From positions 281,034-345,033 of the forward strand of contig NZ_QZWZ01000003.1 of NCBI RefSeq assembly GCF_003601975.1: a stretch of DNA of 64,000 nt, read 5' to 3'. The translations under genes were made by a program, and so were the position numbers. The notes under the pieces were generated by a model, which saw nothing but the letters and a program-made list of their open reading frames with translations, was not told where the DNA came from and did not search any database. The DNA is from Mesorhizobium waimense. GTDB lineage: Bacteria > Pseudomonadota > Alphaproteobacteria > Rhizobiales > Rhizobiaceae. Of the stretch, positions 31,443-39,952 are shown one piece after another. The stretch's first letter is position 1; each line of letters opens with the position of its first letter.

Positions 31443-31739
31443 GCCGAAGCCACGCCGGTCTGCCGGTAATGCTGTCGCAATGGTCGCTGCCTATCCTTTA
31501 GCGCGAAATGGCACGACAAGAAGGCGTCCATTGCTCGGGCAAGGTTGAGGCTGAATCCAAAGACATGAGGGCGACCATGGGGCACGTGACCGCGCCGCTC
31601 GCGAAATCCGGCTTCTTAAAGCGCGGCGGATGAGGTTCACTTGGGTGTCGGCTACTTTTCTACAGGCTCAGAAAGCGATTTTCAGCTTGCCGGCATTAAC
31701 GTTGGTGCCCATCGCCGCCGCTTGCGGTGTGAGTGAAGA

Positions 31740-31753
31740 ATTGCAGCAGCATT
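31740..31753. repeat. 14-mer ATTGCAGCAGCATT, copy 2
   Basis: Identical to copies 1 and 3 over 14 bases; with copy 3 the match continues through AC. The flanking bases differ from those of the other copies, so this is not simply part of a longer duplicated segment. Confidence 0.6.
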
Positions 31754-31959
31754 ACAAAGTTCTTGGGTGGCGGCGAAAGGCAAGCAAATCGACTTGCATG
31801 CTGAGGCGACAAGGTATGGTCATTGCATGGCGGCGAACGGTGCCCGTCAATTTTGTCGCACGAGCGCACAGCCATCACGCCAGTCTTCAGCCAATATGGA
31901 ATCTTGAAAGGATTGCGCGTAGTGATTGCAAGCAGCCCAATCGGTTCATCGTATACAAA

Positions 31960-31995
31960 CTCCAAGTTCACCGAAAAATTTCGGTGAACTTGGAG
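31960..31995. repeat. 36-base near-perfect palindrome
   Basis: CTCCAAGTTCACCGAAA (31960-31976), a two-base centre AA, and its exact reverse complement TTTCGGTGAACTTGGAG (31979-31995). The arms are 17 bases without mismatch. It lies in DNA without a gene, 110 bases beyond the end of the repeat-protein gene. It could be a terminator hairpin, a protein-binding dyad or the remnant of a small mobile element. Confidence 0.75.
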
Positions 31996-32108
31996 CTGCC
32001 GTATAGGCCACGGAACATGCGCACGTCACTGCTCTTAAAAACCATCGCAGCTGGAACGACTACATCGATCGACCGTGAACTATATCCATCGGCCCTCTCG
32101 ATAAGTTC

Positions 32109-32486
32109 CTATCGACGAGATCCCCCTCGCGATCCAGTGCTGCTGTGACCGTTGCCGCCTGAAACACCACTCCTTGCTCGACCTCCAGCCTGCGAAGCAT
32201 CGCTTCTTGCACGATCTCTGGCCTGCGAAGCTTCATTCCTCGCACGATCACCAGCCTGCGAAGCATCGCTTCTTGCACGATCTCTGGCCCGCGAAGCGTC
32301 ATTCCTCGCACGATCTCGAGCTTGTGTAAGATCGCCTTTTGCTCTGGCAATATCCTGCGATACTTGCTTTTCTGCATCGGCGCGAGCGCGCTCGCGATAA
32401 TATTGATGGTCGAATGCAAGCGCAGGCGTGCTGAGAAATGCAATAATGATGCCTGCTACGATGGTATTTTTGCTTGTCGTTTTCAC
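32109..32486 (-). CDS. small exported protein with 11-residue repeats
   Basis: Not a family I can name. The chosen GTG start at 32486 has AGGAG 6 bases upstream and gives 125 residues; earlier in-frame ATGs lack such a site. A signal peptide is clear (IVAGIIIAFLSTPALA, cleavage after ALA near residue 24). The mature part is charged and almost free of hydrophobic residues. It contains about five 11-residue units of the form ARDRARSDASQ or AGDRARNEASQ, followed by a Gly/Ser-rich tail. An 11-residue period with this make-up resembles LEA-type or right-handed coiled-coil repeats; this is inference. The DNA under the repeats is itself tandemly repeated. A copy of the 14-mer found before the response regulator lies 107 bases upstream. 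Confidence 0.7.
   Translation of the reverse strand: MKTTSKNTIVAGIIIAFLSTPALAFDHQYYRERARADAEKQVSQDIARAKGDLTQARDRARNDASRARDRARSDASQAGDRARNEASQARDRARSDASQAGGRARSGVSGGNGHSSTGSRGGSRR
32187..32318. repeat. 66-base tandem repeat inside the exported-protein gene
   Basis: Two 66-base units (32187-32252 and 32253-32318) are identical for the first 36 bases and nearly so to the end. Each consists of two related 33-base halves, matching the 11-residue protein period. The low divergence points to recent duplication and possible length variation between strains. Confidence 0.8.
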
Positions 32487-32592
32487 TGATATCTCCTGCT
32501 TACGATCCAATTTCATCGCGGAACCCAGAAATATTCCGAAAGTCTCTGAAGGCACCTGGACGAAACCATCCGACGGAACCTGCAGGAGTACC

Positions 32593-32606
32593 ATTGCAGC
32601 AGCATT
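32593..32606. repeat. 14-mer ATTGCAGCAGCATT, copy 3
   Basis: Third exact copy, 107 bases upstream of the GTG start of the exported repeat protein. Together with copy 1 before the response regulator it suggests a shared regulatory site. Confidence 0.6.
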
Positions 32607-32990
32607 ACGAGCGCGCCGGCGTGTCTCTCATGACTTCCCTACCCCCGCTCATGGACATCCAACGCACTATCGAGGCGGTTCGCCGGCCGAGAGGCGCGAC
32701 CTCGACATCGTGGCCGATACTATCGGAGGCCGACCTACGAGGCCCCGTGGCGCGAGCGGCAGGCAATTGCCGATGCTCCTCGCCTGATGATCGCGGATGG
32801 GGGCGGTGAAGAATGGGATACCCTGCGTCGGCGACGCTTGAGATCATCCGAATCGTCGAGCAATCAAGGCCGGCCGATGAGTTCAAGGACAAGACGCCCG
32901 CGTCGGGGCTAGTTCTACCCTTCCACCATCCTCGGCGACTTCTTCCGCCACTTGTCTCAAAACGCTGACGACGGACACTCAGCGCCATGC
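32607..32990. other. intergenic region without a supported gene
   Basis: 384 bases between the exported repeat protein and the end of the catabolic operon. Open frames on both strands have no recognisable domains and are rich in Arg and Ser, as is usual for shadows in GC-rich DNA. I see no clear promoter or mobile-element end. Confidence 0.5.
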
Positions 32991-33947
32991 CTAGCGGTCG
33001 AGGACCAGGCTCTCTGTTCGGGCACGCGAGACGCAAGGGAGGATCAAGGTGCCGTCCGCCTTCTCAGCCTCGGTAAGGAAAGTGTCGCGATGTTCCGGTG
33101 TGCCTTCGAGTACCCTGGTCAGGCAGCTCCCGCAGAGTCCTTGCTCGCAGGACACCTCGATGTTTACGCCTGCCTCTATCAGGGTCCGTGCAATACTGCT
33201 GTCGGCGGGAACGATAATCGTTCGGCCGGATGAAGCGAGGACCACTTCGATATGTCGATCGCCGCATTTTGCCGTCTCAGCTGCCCCGAAGTTTTCGCTC
33301 CGGATGGAACCGGTAGGCCAGCCGGCCAAGGCTGCAATCTGTTCGACCTGTTCCATGAAAGGCATCGGTCCGCACATGTAAAGGGCGCGCTTGCCCGGCT
33401 CCGCGAGGATGTCGCGGAGCAGCGATTTTTGCCGGTCGATCTCCAGGCCCTCGTGGAGAAAGATCTGGCCACCCTTGTCCGCGGCGCTGAGTTCCTCTCG
33501 AAACGGTGTGTGCGCGGCGGATCGACTGAAGCAGTGAAGCGTGTAGGTTCGTCCGGTGTGGGCAAGTGTGCGTGCCATGCTCAGGACGGGCGTCAGTCCG
33601 ATGCCGGCACCGATCAGAAGCGCCGACTCGGCATCGCCCTCCAAGGGGAAGCTGTTGCGCGGGCCACCGATTGTCACGAGGTCACCCTGGCGCAGATGAT
33701 CGTGCATCCAGTGCGATCCGCCGCGCGACATGGGCTCCCGCTTGACGGCGATGACGTATGCCCTGCGGTCGAGCGGGCCGTTGCAGAGCGAGTACTGGCG
33801 TACGAGCCCCGTGCCGGTGTGCACGTCGATGTGGTCGCCGGCCGTAAAGGCCGGCAGCTCTCCGCCGGCCGGATCTGCCAGTTCGAAGGCGCGAATTCCG
33901 TCGGCCTCGTCACGAAGGCTGAGCACCTTCAGGATCATCGTGCCCAT
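32991..33947 (-). CDS. phthalate-dioxygenase-reductase-type electron transfer protein
   Basis: Single-chain reductase, 318 residues: FMN/FAD-binding barrel (RQYSLCNGP, about residues 50-58), NAD-binding domain (IGAGIGLTPVLSMAR, about 112-126) and a C-terminal plant-type [2Fe-2S] domain with Cys267, Cys272, Cys275 and Cys305. Such proteins pass electrons from NADH to oxygenases. It is the last gene of the operon, 36 bases behind the cytochrome P450, and is most likely the redox partner of that P450, like the reductase part of self-sufficient CYP116B enzymes. A second reductase of the same type lies at 62.6-63.6 kb. Confidence 0.9.
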   Translation of the reverse strand: MGTMILKVLSLRDEADGIRAFELADPAGGELPAFTAGDHIDVHTGTGLVRQYSLCNGPLDRRAYVIAVKREPMSRGGSHWMHDHLRQGDLVTIGGPRNSFPLEGDAESALLIGAGIGLTPVLSMARTLAHTGRTYTLHCFSRSAAHTPFREELSAADKGGQIFLHEGLEIDRQKSLLRDILAEPGKRALYMCGPMPFMEQVEQIAALAGWPTGSIRSENFGAAETAKCGDRHIEVVLASSGRTIIVPADSSIARTLIEAGVNIEVSCEQGLCGSCLTRVLEGTPEHRDTFLTEAEKADGTLILPCVSRARTESLVLDR

Positions 33948-33983
33948 GGCTGTTCCTTTTGATCTGTCCTACCCGGCCGTCCG

Positions 33984-35165
33984 TCACTGGACACGCACCG
34001 GAAGGTGGGCGAAGCCGCGCAGGCTGTTGTTTGGAACGCGGCGGGGCTCGCCGGCGAGTTCGAACCGCTCGACCCGCGGCAGCAGCGCGGTAAGCAGCGC
34101 CGTGACCTCCAGCTTGGCAAGGTTCATCCCCATGCAGGTATGGACGGCATGGCCGAAGGCGAGGTGATCGCCAGCGCGACGCTGCAGGTCGAACTTCTCC
34201 GGGGTCTCCCATTTGCGTTCGTCGCGATTGGCGGAAGCGAACATCATCAAGGCACGTGCGCCCTCCGGGATCGTGACACCCCCGACATCCACTTCACGGG
34301 TGACATATCGGGAGAACTGCTGAACCGGCCCTTCCAGACGCAGGATCTCGTTCAGCGCCTGAGGCAGTTTTTCCGGGTTCTGCCGCAGCCAGGCCCACTG
34401 GTCGGGATGGTTGGCGAAAAGCCAGATCGCACTCGATCCGGCAAAGATCGTCGTATCCAGCGCCGGAGCCATATAGTCCGTCAGGAGGGACCCGCATTCG
34501 GCACGGGTGATCTCGCCCCTGGCTTCCGCCGCGAAAAGCTGGTCCGCCCAGCTTCCGGGCGCCACCTTGGCCGCTAGCGCCGGGTCGAAGGCGTAGTGGG
34601 CCATCTCCGCGGCAATCGGCAGCGCGTCGATCGTCAGTCTTGAATCGGCCGGACCCATCGAGTTGAAGGCGGCAGCAGCCCAGTCGAGCATGCGGTCTCT
34701 GCCTTCCACCGGCATGCCGACAAGTTCGGCCACCACGGTCAGAGGCAGGTGGGTCGCCATGTCGGCCACCGCGTCGAACGTTCCCTGCTCGACGAGCCGA
34801 ACGACCAATGCCTCTGCCGAGGCCGCCATCGACGACCGGAGTTCGGCTAGCCTGTCGGGAGCCAGCGGTCGCGAAACGATGCTGCGCAGGCGCGCGTGAC
34901 CCGGATCGTCGCTGCCGAGTGTCGTACCGGCCAGGCGTTCGTTGGTCCCGGGGTTCAGCGAAACGCCGCGAGCCGACGAGAAGACGGTGGGATTGGCGAG
35001 GGCGGCGCGTACGTCCTGATAACGGCCGATCGCGTAGACGTCCCCATAGCGCGTCAGGTGCACTGCTGGCCCAGCGTCCCGGATCCGGCGAAAGGCCTCG
35101 AAGGGGTCGATTAGCAACGTTTCGTCATAGAGCTCAATGTCCAGCTTCGGTGCCACATGTGTCAT
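33984..35165 (-). CDS. cytochrome P450
   Basis: Soluble bacterial P450, 393 residues from the ATG at 35165, which has GGGAGG upstream. The I-helix oxygen-activation segment is APALDTTIFAG, the ExxR motif is Glu273-Arg276 (EILR), and the heme ligand is Cys344 in FGHAVHTCMG. The second glycine of the usual FGxGxHxCxG is alanine here. It lies between the FAH hydrolase and the dedicated reductase. In an aromatic catabolic operon it could hydroxylate the ring or remove an O-methyl group; the substrate is not evident. Confidence 0.93.
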   Translation of the reverse strand: MTHVAPKLDIELYDETLLIDPFEAFRRIRDAGPAVHLTRYGDVYAIGRYQDVRAALANPTVFSSARGVSLNPGTNERLAGTTLGSDDPGHARLRSIVSRPLAPDRLAELRSSMAASAEALVVRLVEQGTFDAVADMATHLPLTVVAELVGMPVEGRDRMLDWAAAAFNSMGPADSRLTIDALPIAAEMAHYAFDPALAAKVAPGSWADQLFAAEARGEITRAECGSLLTDYMAPALDTTIFAGSSAIWLFANHPDQWAWLRQNPEKLPQALNEILRLEGPVQQFSRYVTREVDVGGVTIPEGARALMMFASANRDERKWETPEKFDLQRRAGDHLAFGHAVHTCMGMNLAKLEVTALLTALLPRVERFELAGEPRRVPNNSLRGFAHLPVRVQ

Positions 35166-35226
35166 TGATTTTCCCTCCCAAAGGGCAGTCCCGCCTGCTG
35201 CAGGATCGCCGAGTGCATTGGATCGT

Positions 35227-36231
35227 TCAGGACCGTGGCCCGACAACTGGATTGCGCTGGCACCCAAGCCCGTCGATCTCCGTCTCGATCACGTCTCCAA
35301 CCTTCAGGTATGTTGAACTGCCCTGGCCGACACCGCCGATCGTGCCGGTTGCGAAAATGTCGCCGGGGTGAAGAGTCATCCTGGCCGATGCGAACTCGAT
35401 CTGCTCCTCCGTCCCAAAGATCATCTCTCCGGCGAGCCCGTCTTGCTTCAACTCGCCGTTGACCTTGAGCGTGATCCGAAGCGCGCTGTGATCGGGCAGG
35501 AACGCCTTCGGCACGAGGTAGGGGCCGGTCGGCGCGAATGTGTCGAAGGACTTGGAAGACAGCCAGTCCGTCCGGAAATTCTCACGGTCCTTCCGGAACA
35601 GGCGATTGCGGCAGGAGACGTCGTTGAAAACCATGAACCCGGCGACATGGTTCATGGCTCGGTCTGCTCGAATGCCTTTGCCAGTCGTCCCGATTACAAC
35701 AGCGAGTTCGGCCTCCCAGTCGATCTGGTCGTCTTCGCTGGGCAGCACGATGTCGTCGAAAGCCCCGCAGAGCGCGCTAGGCGCCTTAAGAAACAGATAG
35801 GGTTCCGCACCATCTTTCTTGCCGCTGAAGGCCTTGGCCGGATCGAGATTGTTGGTCGTCGTGTAGCTGCGCATCTCCTTGACATGCCCGCTGTAGTTGG
35901 CCGCCGAGTTGAGGATCTTCGAAGGGTGCGGCACGGGCGGCAGAACGCGCAGGTCTGCCCACGCGTGGGCCGCGTCCTGAAAGCCACCACGACCTTCGGC
36001 GGCGATCTTGCCCGCCAGTGTCTGCAGTATCTCGAAATGGCGCTCCCAGTCGCCAAGGATCGCGTCCATGCTACCGAGGTCTGGTGTTGCAGGCGGCTCC
36101 CAGCCTGTATGCCGGCGGGCGGAAGCGAGGGCCTCAGCGACGTCGACAACAAGGTCGCCGATAACGAGGCCTGCGAAGGGTCGTCTGCCGCCGGTGGAAA
36201 ACGTTCCGATCTTGAATGTGATGTCGGTCAT
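35227..36231 (-). CDS. fumarylacetoacetate-hydrolase-family protein
   Basis: 334 residues. FAH-fold hydrolases cleave C-C bonds of acylpyruvates or hydrate/decarboxylate ring-cleavage products. Visible are the YSGHVKEM segment, the metal-binding Glu-x-Glu area around DWEAELAVVIG (about residues 170-180), KSFDTFAPTGPYLVP and the end segment HPGDIFATGTIGGVG. It is in line with the extradiol-type dioxygenase gene 42 bases upstream, so it probably processes the ring-cleavage product. Confidence 0.88.
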   Translation of the reverse strand: MTDITFKIGTFSTGGRRPFAGLVIGDLVVDVAEALASARRHTGWEPPATPDLGSMDAILGDWERHFEILQTLAGKIAAEGRGGFQDAAHAWADLRVLPPVPHPSKILNSAANYSGHVKEMRSYTTTNNLDPAKAFSGKKDGAEPYLFLKAPSALCGAFDDIVLPSEDDQIDWEAELAVVIGTTGKGIRADRAMNHVAGFMVFNDVSCRNRLFRKDRENFRTDWLSSKSFDTFAPTGPYLVPKAFLPDHSALRITLKVNGELKQDGLAGEMIFGTEEQIEFASARMTLHPGDIFATGTIGGVGQGSSTYLKVGDVIETEIDGLGCQRNPVVGPRS

Positions 36232-36273
36232 TGGTCTTTCCGCTGATTGTTTAGGACGCCAGTCGCGAATGGC

Positions 36274-37158
36274 TCAGTCGAGGAAGTCCGGAGGCGGCAT
36301 CGGACCCCAGAGGTTCGAGGCGGCGGGATTTGACGGCCAGACCTTTGGCTGCTGCGGGCGCTGCCGATGCCAGGGCCTTGGCTCGAAATAGCCGAGTTCC
36401 TCGCGCATCTGGTCGAGCTCTGCGAAGAGTTCGATGATGTTGCCGTCAGGATCCCGGTGATAAGTGAATATGTTGTGGCCGCAGCCGTGGCGCCCCGGGC
36501 CCCAGATCGTCGGATAGCCTGCCTTGCTGAGGAAGTCGCACGAGGTCTGCAGATGGTTCCAGTCCCGCACCTCGAAGGCGAGATGATGCATCTTGATGCG
36601 CTTGCCGCGCACAAAGTTTACGCTGTGATGGTTCGGATTGCAGCGAAGCCAGACGAAGAAGTCCTCTATCGCGTCCGAGAAGCGAAAGCCGAGAACGTTG
36701 CAGTAGAAGTCGACGGTCGCAGCCACGTCCTCGACGTTGAAGGCGACATGACCGATCGTCGTCGGTGCGGCTCCGACGCCCCCGGTGGTAGGCACCGGCT
36801 GCTCCGGCTCGTTGAAAACCGTGATCATCGTGCCCTTCGGATCGGTGAAGACGAGGCTGTCCGCGACACCTGGCTGCGAGTCGCTCCGTCGCTCGACGAC
36901 GACGCCATTGCTTGCGAGCTGTGTCTGCAGGGCCGAAAGATTCTCGTGATGGGCTATGTGCAGGCCGAGCTCTGTGCAGGCCGCACGATCGCCGCTGCGC
37001 AGGATGACTGAATGCCGGTCGAGGGCCGCGTGCAGGAAGATTGTCTTGCGATCGCTGTATCCCGCGGTCAAGCCGAGGACCTCTCGATAGTAGTCGCTCT
37101 GCCGATCGAGGTCGGGCGTTTCGATGGTTGCATAAGCGAGGCGGTTGATTCGGATCAT
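36274..37158 (-). CDS. extradiol-type ring-cleavage dioxygenase (VOC superfamily)
   Basis: Two-domain vicinal-oxygen-chelate protein, 294 residues from the ATG at 37158; the frame is open 49 codons further but that overlaps the next gene. Candidate iron ligands are His137 (IGHVAF), His191 or His192 (MHHLAFEV) and Glu243 (NIIELFAEL), in the arrangement of type I extradiol dioxygenases. The N-terminal module lacks these ligands, as usual. It should open a catechol-like ring made by the flavin monooxygenase or P450 of the operon. A glyoxalase-like role is less likely given the two-module length and neighbours. Confidence 0.85.
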   Translation of the reverse strand: MIRINRLAYATIETPDLDRQSDYYREVLGLTAGYSDRKTIFLHAALDRHSVILRSGDRAACTELGLHIAHHENLSALQTQLASNGVVVERRSDSQPGVADSLVFTDPKGTMITVFNEPEQPVPTTGGVGAAPTTIGHVAFNVEDVAATVDFYCNVLGFRFSDAIEDFFVWLRCNPNHHSVNFVRGKRIKMHHLAFEVRDWNHLQTSCDFLSKAGYPTIWGPGRHGCGHNIFTYHRDPDGNIIELFAELDQMREELGYFEPRPWHRQRPQQPKVWPSNPAASNLWGPMPPPDFLD

Positions 37159-37186
37159 GGATGGTGTCCTCAGGTGGTGACGCGCT

Positions 37187-37897
37187 TTAGGCGCCTGCTG
37201 TCTCAAGATGCTGACCGAAAAAAGCGAGCGAAAGCGCCAGCGCCCGTTCCGCTTCGGGACGGCTGTAGGTGCGGCCGCCATGGCGCGCGAAGGCGTGGTC
37301 GGCATTGGGATACTGGTGGATGGTGACGAGCGGATTGGGCGAGAGGCGACGCATCAGAAGGTCGTTGACCTCTGCCTGCACCCATCGGTCCTTCATGGCC
37401 ATATGCAGCATAAAGGGCCGATGCAGCTTTTCCACTTCGCGTATACGGTGCTCGATGTAAGTCCCGTAGTAAGCGACAGCACAGTCGATCTCGCAATTGC
37501 AGCACATGAGATAGCAGAGCTTGCCGCCGAGGCAGTAGCCAACTGCGCCGACTTGCCCGTTGCACTCGGGCAGGGTCTTCAGATAGGCGCCGACCTCTTC
37601 CATGTCGGCGACGGCCCGGTCGTAGTCGAAATCGTAGTAGAGGTCGAAAGCCTTCGCGATGTCGTCAGAATTGCCGTCGGAAAGTTGAACGCCGGCTTCC
37701 TGACGCCAGAAAAGATCCGGGACGAGGCAGACATAACCGGCGGCGGCGAATTCGCGCGCGTGATAGCGCATCGTTTGATTGACGCCCCAGATTTCCATGA
37801 TCGCTATGATCGCGCCGGCAGGCTTGCCCTCCGGCAGCGCCAGAAACGCGCCCATTGTGCCGTCCCTCATCGGAATCTCGATGTCGTGTTCGATCAT
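37187..37897 (-). CDS. dienelactone-hydrolase-family protein
   Basis: Alpha/beta hydrolase of 236 residues. The nucleophile is the cysteine of GAVGYCLGGK (about residue 123) and the catalytic histidine is in YPNADHAFARHG (about 200), as in dienelactone hydrolases, which open lactones formed in aromatic degradation. It lies 28 bases after the dioxygenase start region and 4 bases before the crotonase gene in operon order, so it is part of the same transcript. Confidence 0.88.
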   Translation of the reverse strand: MIEHDIEIPMRDGTMGAFLALPEGKPAGAIIAIMEIWGVNQTMRYHAREFAAAGYVCLVPDLFWRQEAGVQLSDGNSDDIAKAFDLYYDFDYDRAVADMEEVGAYLKTLPECNGQVGAVGYCLGGKLCYLMCCNCEIDCAVAYYGTYIEHRIREVEKLHRPFMLHMAMKDRWVQAEVNDLLMRRLSPNPLVTIHQYPNADHAFARHGGRTYSRPEAERALALSLAFFGQHLETAGA

Positions 37898-37901
37898 GAT
37901 C

Positions 37902-38714
37902 TCAACCCTTGGTCTTGGTGTTGTGAGAAATGCGGCCGACGGCGGCGTCGAGACGCGTCCGGTGATCTGGGGTGAAGTGAGCCAGCGCCTGGAAGGCAGC
38001 AGAAAGCTCCAGCAGCGTATCCAGCCGAGTGTGGAGCGCCTCGCGCATCAGCCGCTTGGTCATGCGCAAGGCATCGCCCGGATTGGCGGCGATGCGCCTT
38101 GCCATGGCCATGGCCTCGCCGACGACCTCGGCATGCGGTACGACCTTCAGAACAAGCCCGCAGGCCAGGGCTTCCGCGGCACCGATCAAATCGCCGGTGA
38201 AGGTCATTTCGGCTGCTTTCTGGGGGCCGATGATGCGCTGCAGGAGCCACGCGCCGCCATCTCCAGGGACGATGCCGAGTTTGACAAAGCTCTCCGCGAA
38301 GACGGCCTCCTCCGAGGCGATGCGCAGATCACACATGCAGGCGAGATCAAGCCCGGCGCCGATTGCCGGTCCGTTCACCGCGGCGATCGTCGGCACCTCG
38401 AGTTCGTAAAGCGCTTTCGGCAGACGGTGGAAGCCCGACTTGTATCCGTAGCGCTCGTCGATCACCTGCGCGCCGGGTGCCGTGATGCGGCTGTACATCT
38501 GCTTGATATCGCCGCCTGCGCAGAACGCCTTGCCGGCCCCGGTCAGCACCAGCACGCGGATCGAGCGGTCAGCGGCGATATGGGCGCAGAGTGCGTCCAT
38601 CTCTTGGAAATGAGAGGCGTCGCCGAGGGCGTTACGGGTTTCAGGTGAGTTGAGCGTCGCTAGCGCGACGCCGTCCTCGATAGATACATCGATGAAGATC
38701 TTTGCTTCGGCCAT
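37902..38714 (-). CDS. enoyl-CoA hydratase/isomerase family protein
   Basis: Crotonase-fold protein, 270 residues from the ATG at 38714, which overlaps the CoA-transferase stop (ATGA). The oxyanion-hole segments are GAGKAFCAGGDIKQM and NGPAIGAGLDLACMCDLRIA, with a candidate catalytic Glu in ESFVKLGIVPGDGG. It hydrates or cleaves an acyl-CoA, which fits with the CoA-transferase encoded just upstream. This suggests that the side chain or ring-opened product is handled as a CoA ester. Confidence 0.9.
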   Translation of the reverse strand: MAEAKIFIDVSIEDGVALATLNSPETRNALGDASHFQEMDALCAHIAADRSIRVLVLTGAGKAFCAGGDIKQMYSRITAPGAQVIDERYGYKSGFHRLPKALYELEVPTIAAVNGPAIGAGLDLACMCDLRIASEEAVFAESFVKLGIVPGDGGAWLLQRIIGPQKAAEMTFTGDLIGAAEALACGLVLKVVPHAEVVGEAMAMARRIAANPGDALRMTKRLMREALHTRLDTLLELSAAFQALAHFTPDHRTRLDAAVGRISHNTKTKG

Positions 38715-39952
38715 CAGATGATTCTTTCCGTTTGAAGGGTCTCGATGTCGACTGGCCCAAGACTCAGCCAACCCGCCAGAACCTCGGCGGTATGCTCTCC
38801 GAGCGCCGGCGGCGGCGTGTCGTAGACGACCGGCGTCTGCGACAGTCGCACGGGACTGGCGACGAGCGGGACGCGACCGGCCTTTGGGTGCGGCAGTTCC
38901 ACTTTGATACCGCGAGCCTGGACATGCGGATCAGCGAAGACCTCGGCGATGGTGTTGACGGGTCCGCAGGGGACGTCGACCGCTTCAAGTGCAACGATCC
39001 AGTCGGCCGTCGCCCGCGCTCTTGTCGCCTGCGCCAACATTGGAACCAGACGCGCTCGGTTCTCCACACGGCCGCGATTCGTCGAGTACAGCGGATCGGT
39101 CGCCCATTCCGGCGATCCCATGATCTCGCAAAGCCGGGAGAACTGCGCGTCGTTTCCGACCGCGACGATCACTGCACCATCCGAGGTCGGAAAGTCCTGG
39201 TAGGGAACGATGTTAGGGTGCGAATTGCCAAGCCTGATCGGTGGTTTTCCAGTTGTGAGAAAATTCATCGACTGGTTGGCCAGGCTCGCCACCTGCGCAT
39301 CGAGGAGCGCGATGTCGAGATGCTGGCCCTCGCCCGTTCGGGTGCGAGCCGTTAGTGCCGCAAGCACCCCAACGGTCGCGTAAAGCCCGGTCACGATATC
39401 GGTGATGGCGACGCCGGTCTTTTGCGGTTCGCCGTTCGGTTCGCCGGTGATGCTCATGAGACCACCCATGGCCTGGATCAGGAAGTCGTAGCCGGCGCGA
39501 TCCGCATAGGGACCGGTTTGCCCGAACCCCGTGATGGAGCAGTAGATGAGACGGGAATTGACCGCGCGCAGCGAGGCGTAGTCGAGCCCATACTGGGCCA
39601 GGCCGCCGACCTTGAAGTTCTCTATCAAGACGTCCGCATGCTCGGCGAGCGCGCGCACGAGTGCCTGCCCTCGCGGCTTCGCGATATCGATCGTCACCGA
39701 CTTCTTGTTGCGGTTCGCGCAGAGGAAGTAGGACGCGACGTCCGTATCCTGGCCCTGCTCGTCCTGAAGAAACGGAGGGCCCCATCCTCTCGTGTCGTCG
39801 CCTGCTTGGGGACGTTCGATTTTGACCACCTCGGCACCAAGATCGCCGAGGGTCTGCCCGACCCAAGGGCCGGCAAGTATCCGCGACATATCGAGCACCC
39901 GGATACCTTCGAGCGAGCGCGGAGCGGACTCCGTCCGCTTGTCGGCGGTCAT
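38714..39952 (-). CDS. family III CoA-transferase (CaiB/BaiF)
   Basis: 412 residues, complete. The family start LEGIRVLDMSRILAGPWVGQ, the catalytic Asp region (about residue 180, in the segment after GEPNGEPQKTGVAITD) and the dimer-ring C-terminus are present. These enzymes move CoA between organic acids and so activate a carboxylate without ATP. Its 4-base overlaps with both neighbours place it firmly in the operon. The acid it activates is unknown; a cinnamate-, phenylpropanoate- or aliphatic ring-fission acid would fit. Confidence 0.92.
   Translation of the reverse strand: MTADKRTESAPRSLEGIRVLDMSRILAGPWVGQTLGDLGAEVVKIERPQAGDDTRGWGPPFLQDEQGQDTDVASYFLCANRNKKSVTIDIAKPRGQALVRALAEHADVLIENFKVGGLAQYGLDYASLRAVNSRLIYCSITGFGQTGPYADRAGYDFLIQAMGGLMSITGEPNGEPQKTGVAITDIVTGLYATVGVLAALTARTRTGEGQHLDIALLDAQVASLANQSMNFLTTGKPPIRLGNSHPNIVPYQDFPTSDGAVIVAVGNDAQFSRLCEIMGSPEWATDPLYSTNRGRVENRARLVPMLAQATRARATADWIVALEAVDVPCGPVNTIAEVFADPHVQARGIKVELPHPKAGRVPLVASPVRLSQTPVVYDTPPPALGEHTAEVLAGWLSLGPVDIETLQTERII

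Larger units (their letters stand above)
31443..32108. other. gene-poor region between response regulator and repeat protein
   Basis: About 670 bases with no gene I can support. It holds copy 2 of the 14-mer and the 36-base palindrome, listed separately. An open frame of 172 codons on the plus strand (31630-32148) has no recognisable domain, runs through the palindrome and overlaps the end of the repeat-protein gene, so I do not call it a gene. Confidence 0.6.

Noticed and set aside
31630..32148. 172-codon open frame in the gene-poor region
   Set aside because: No domain, passes through the 36-base palindrome and overlaps the exported-protein gene; codon use looks random.
32187..32318. CRISPR or non-coding satellite
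   Set aside because: The 66-base repeats are head to tail without spacers and stay in frame with a protein that has a signal peptide and an 11-residue period.
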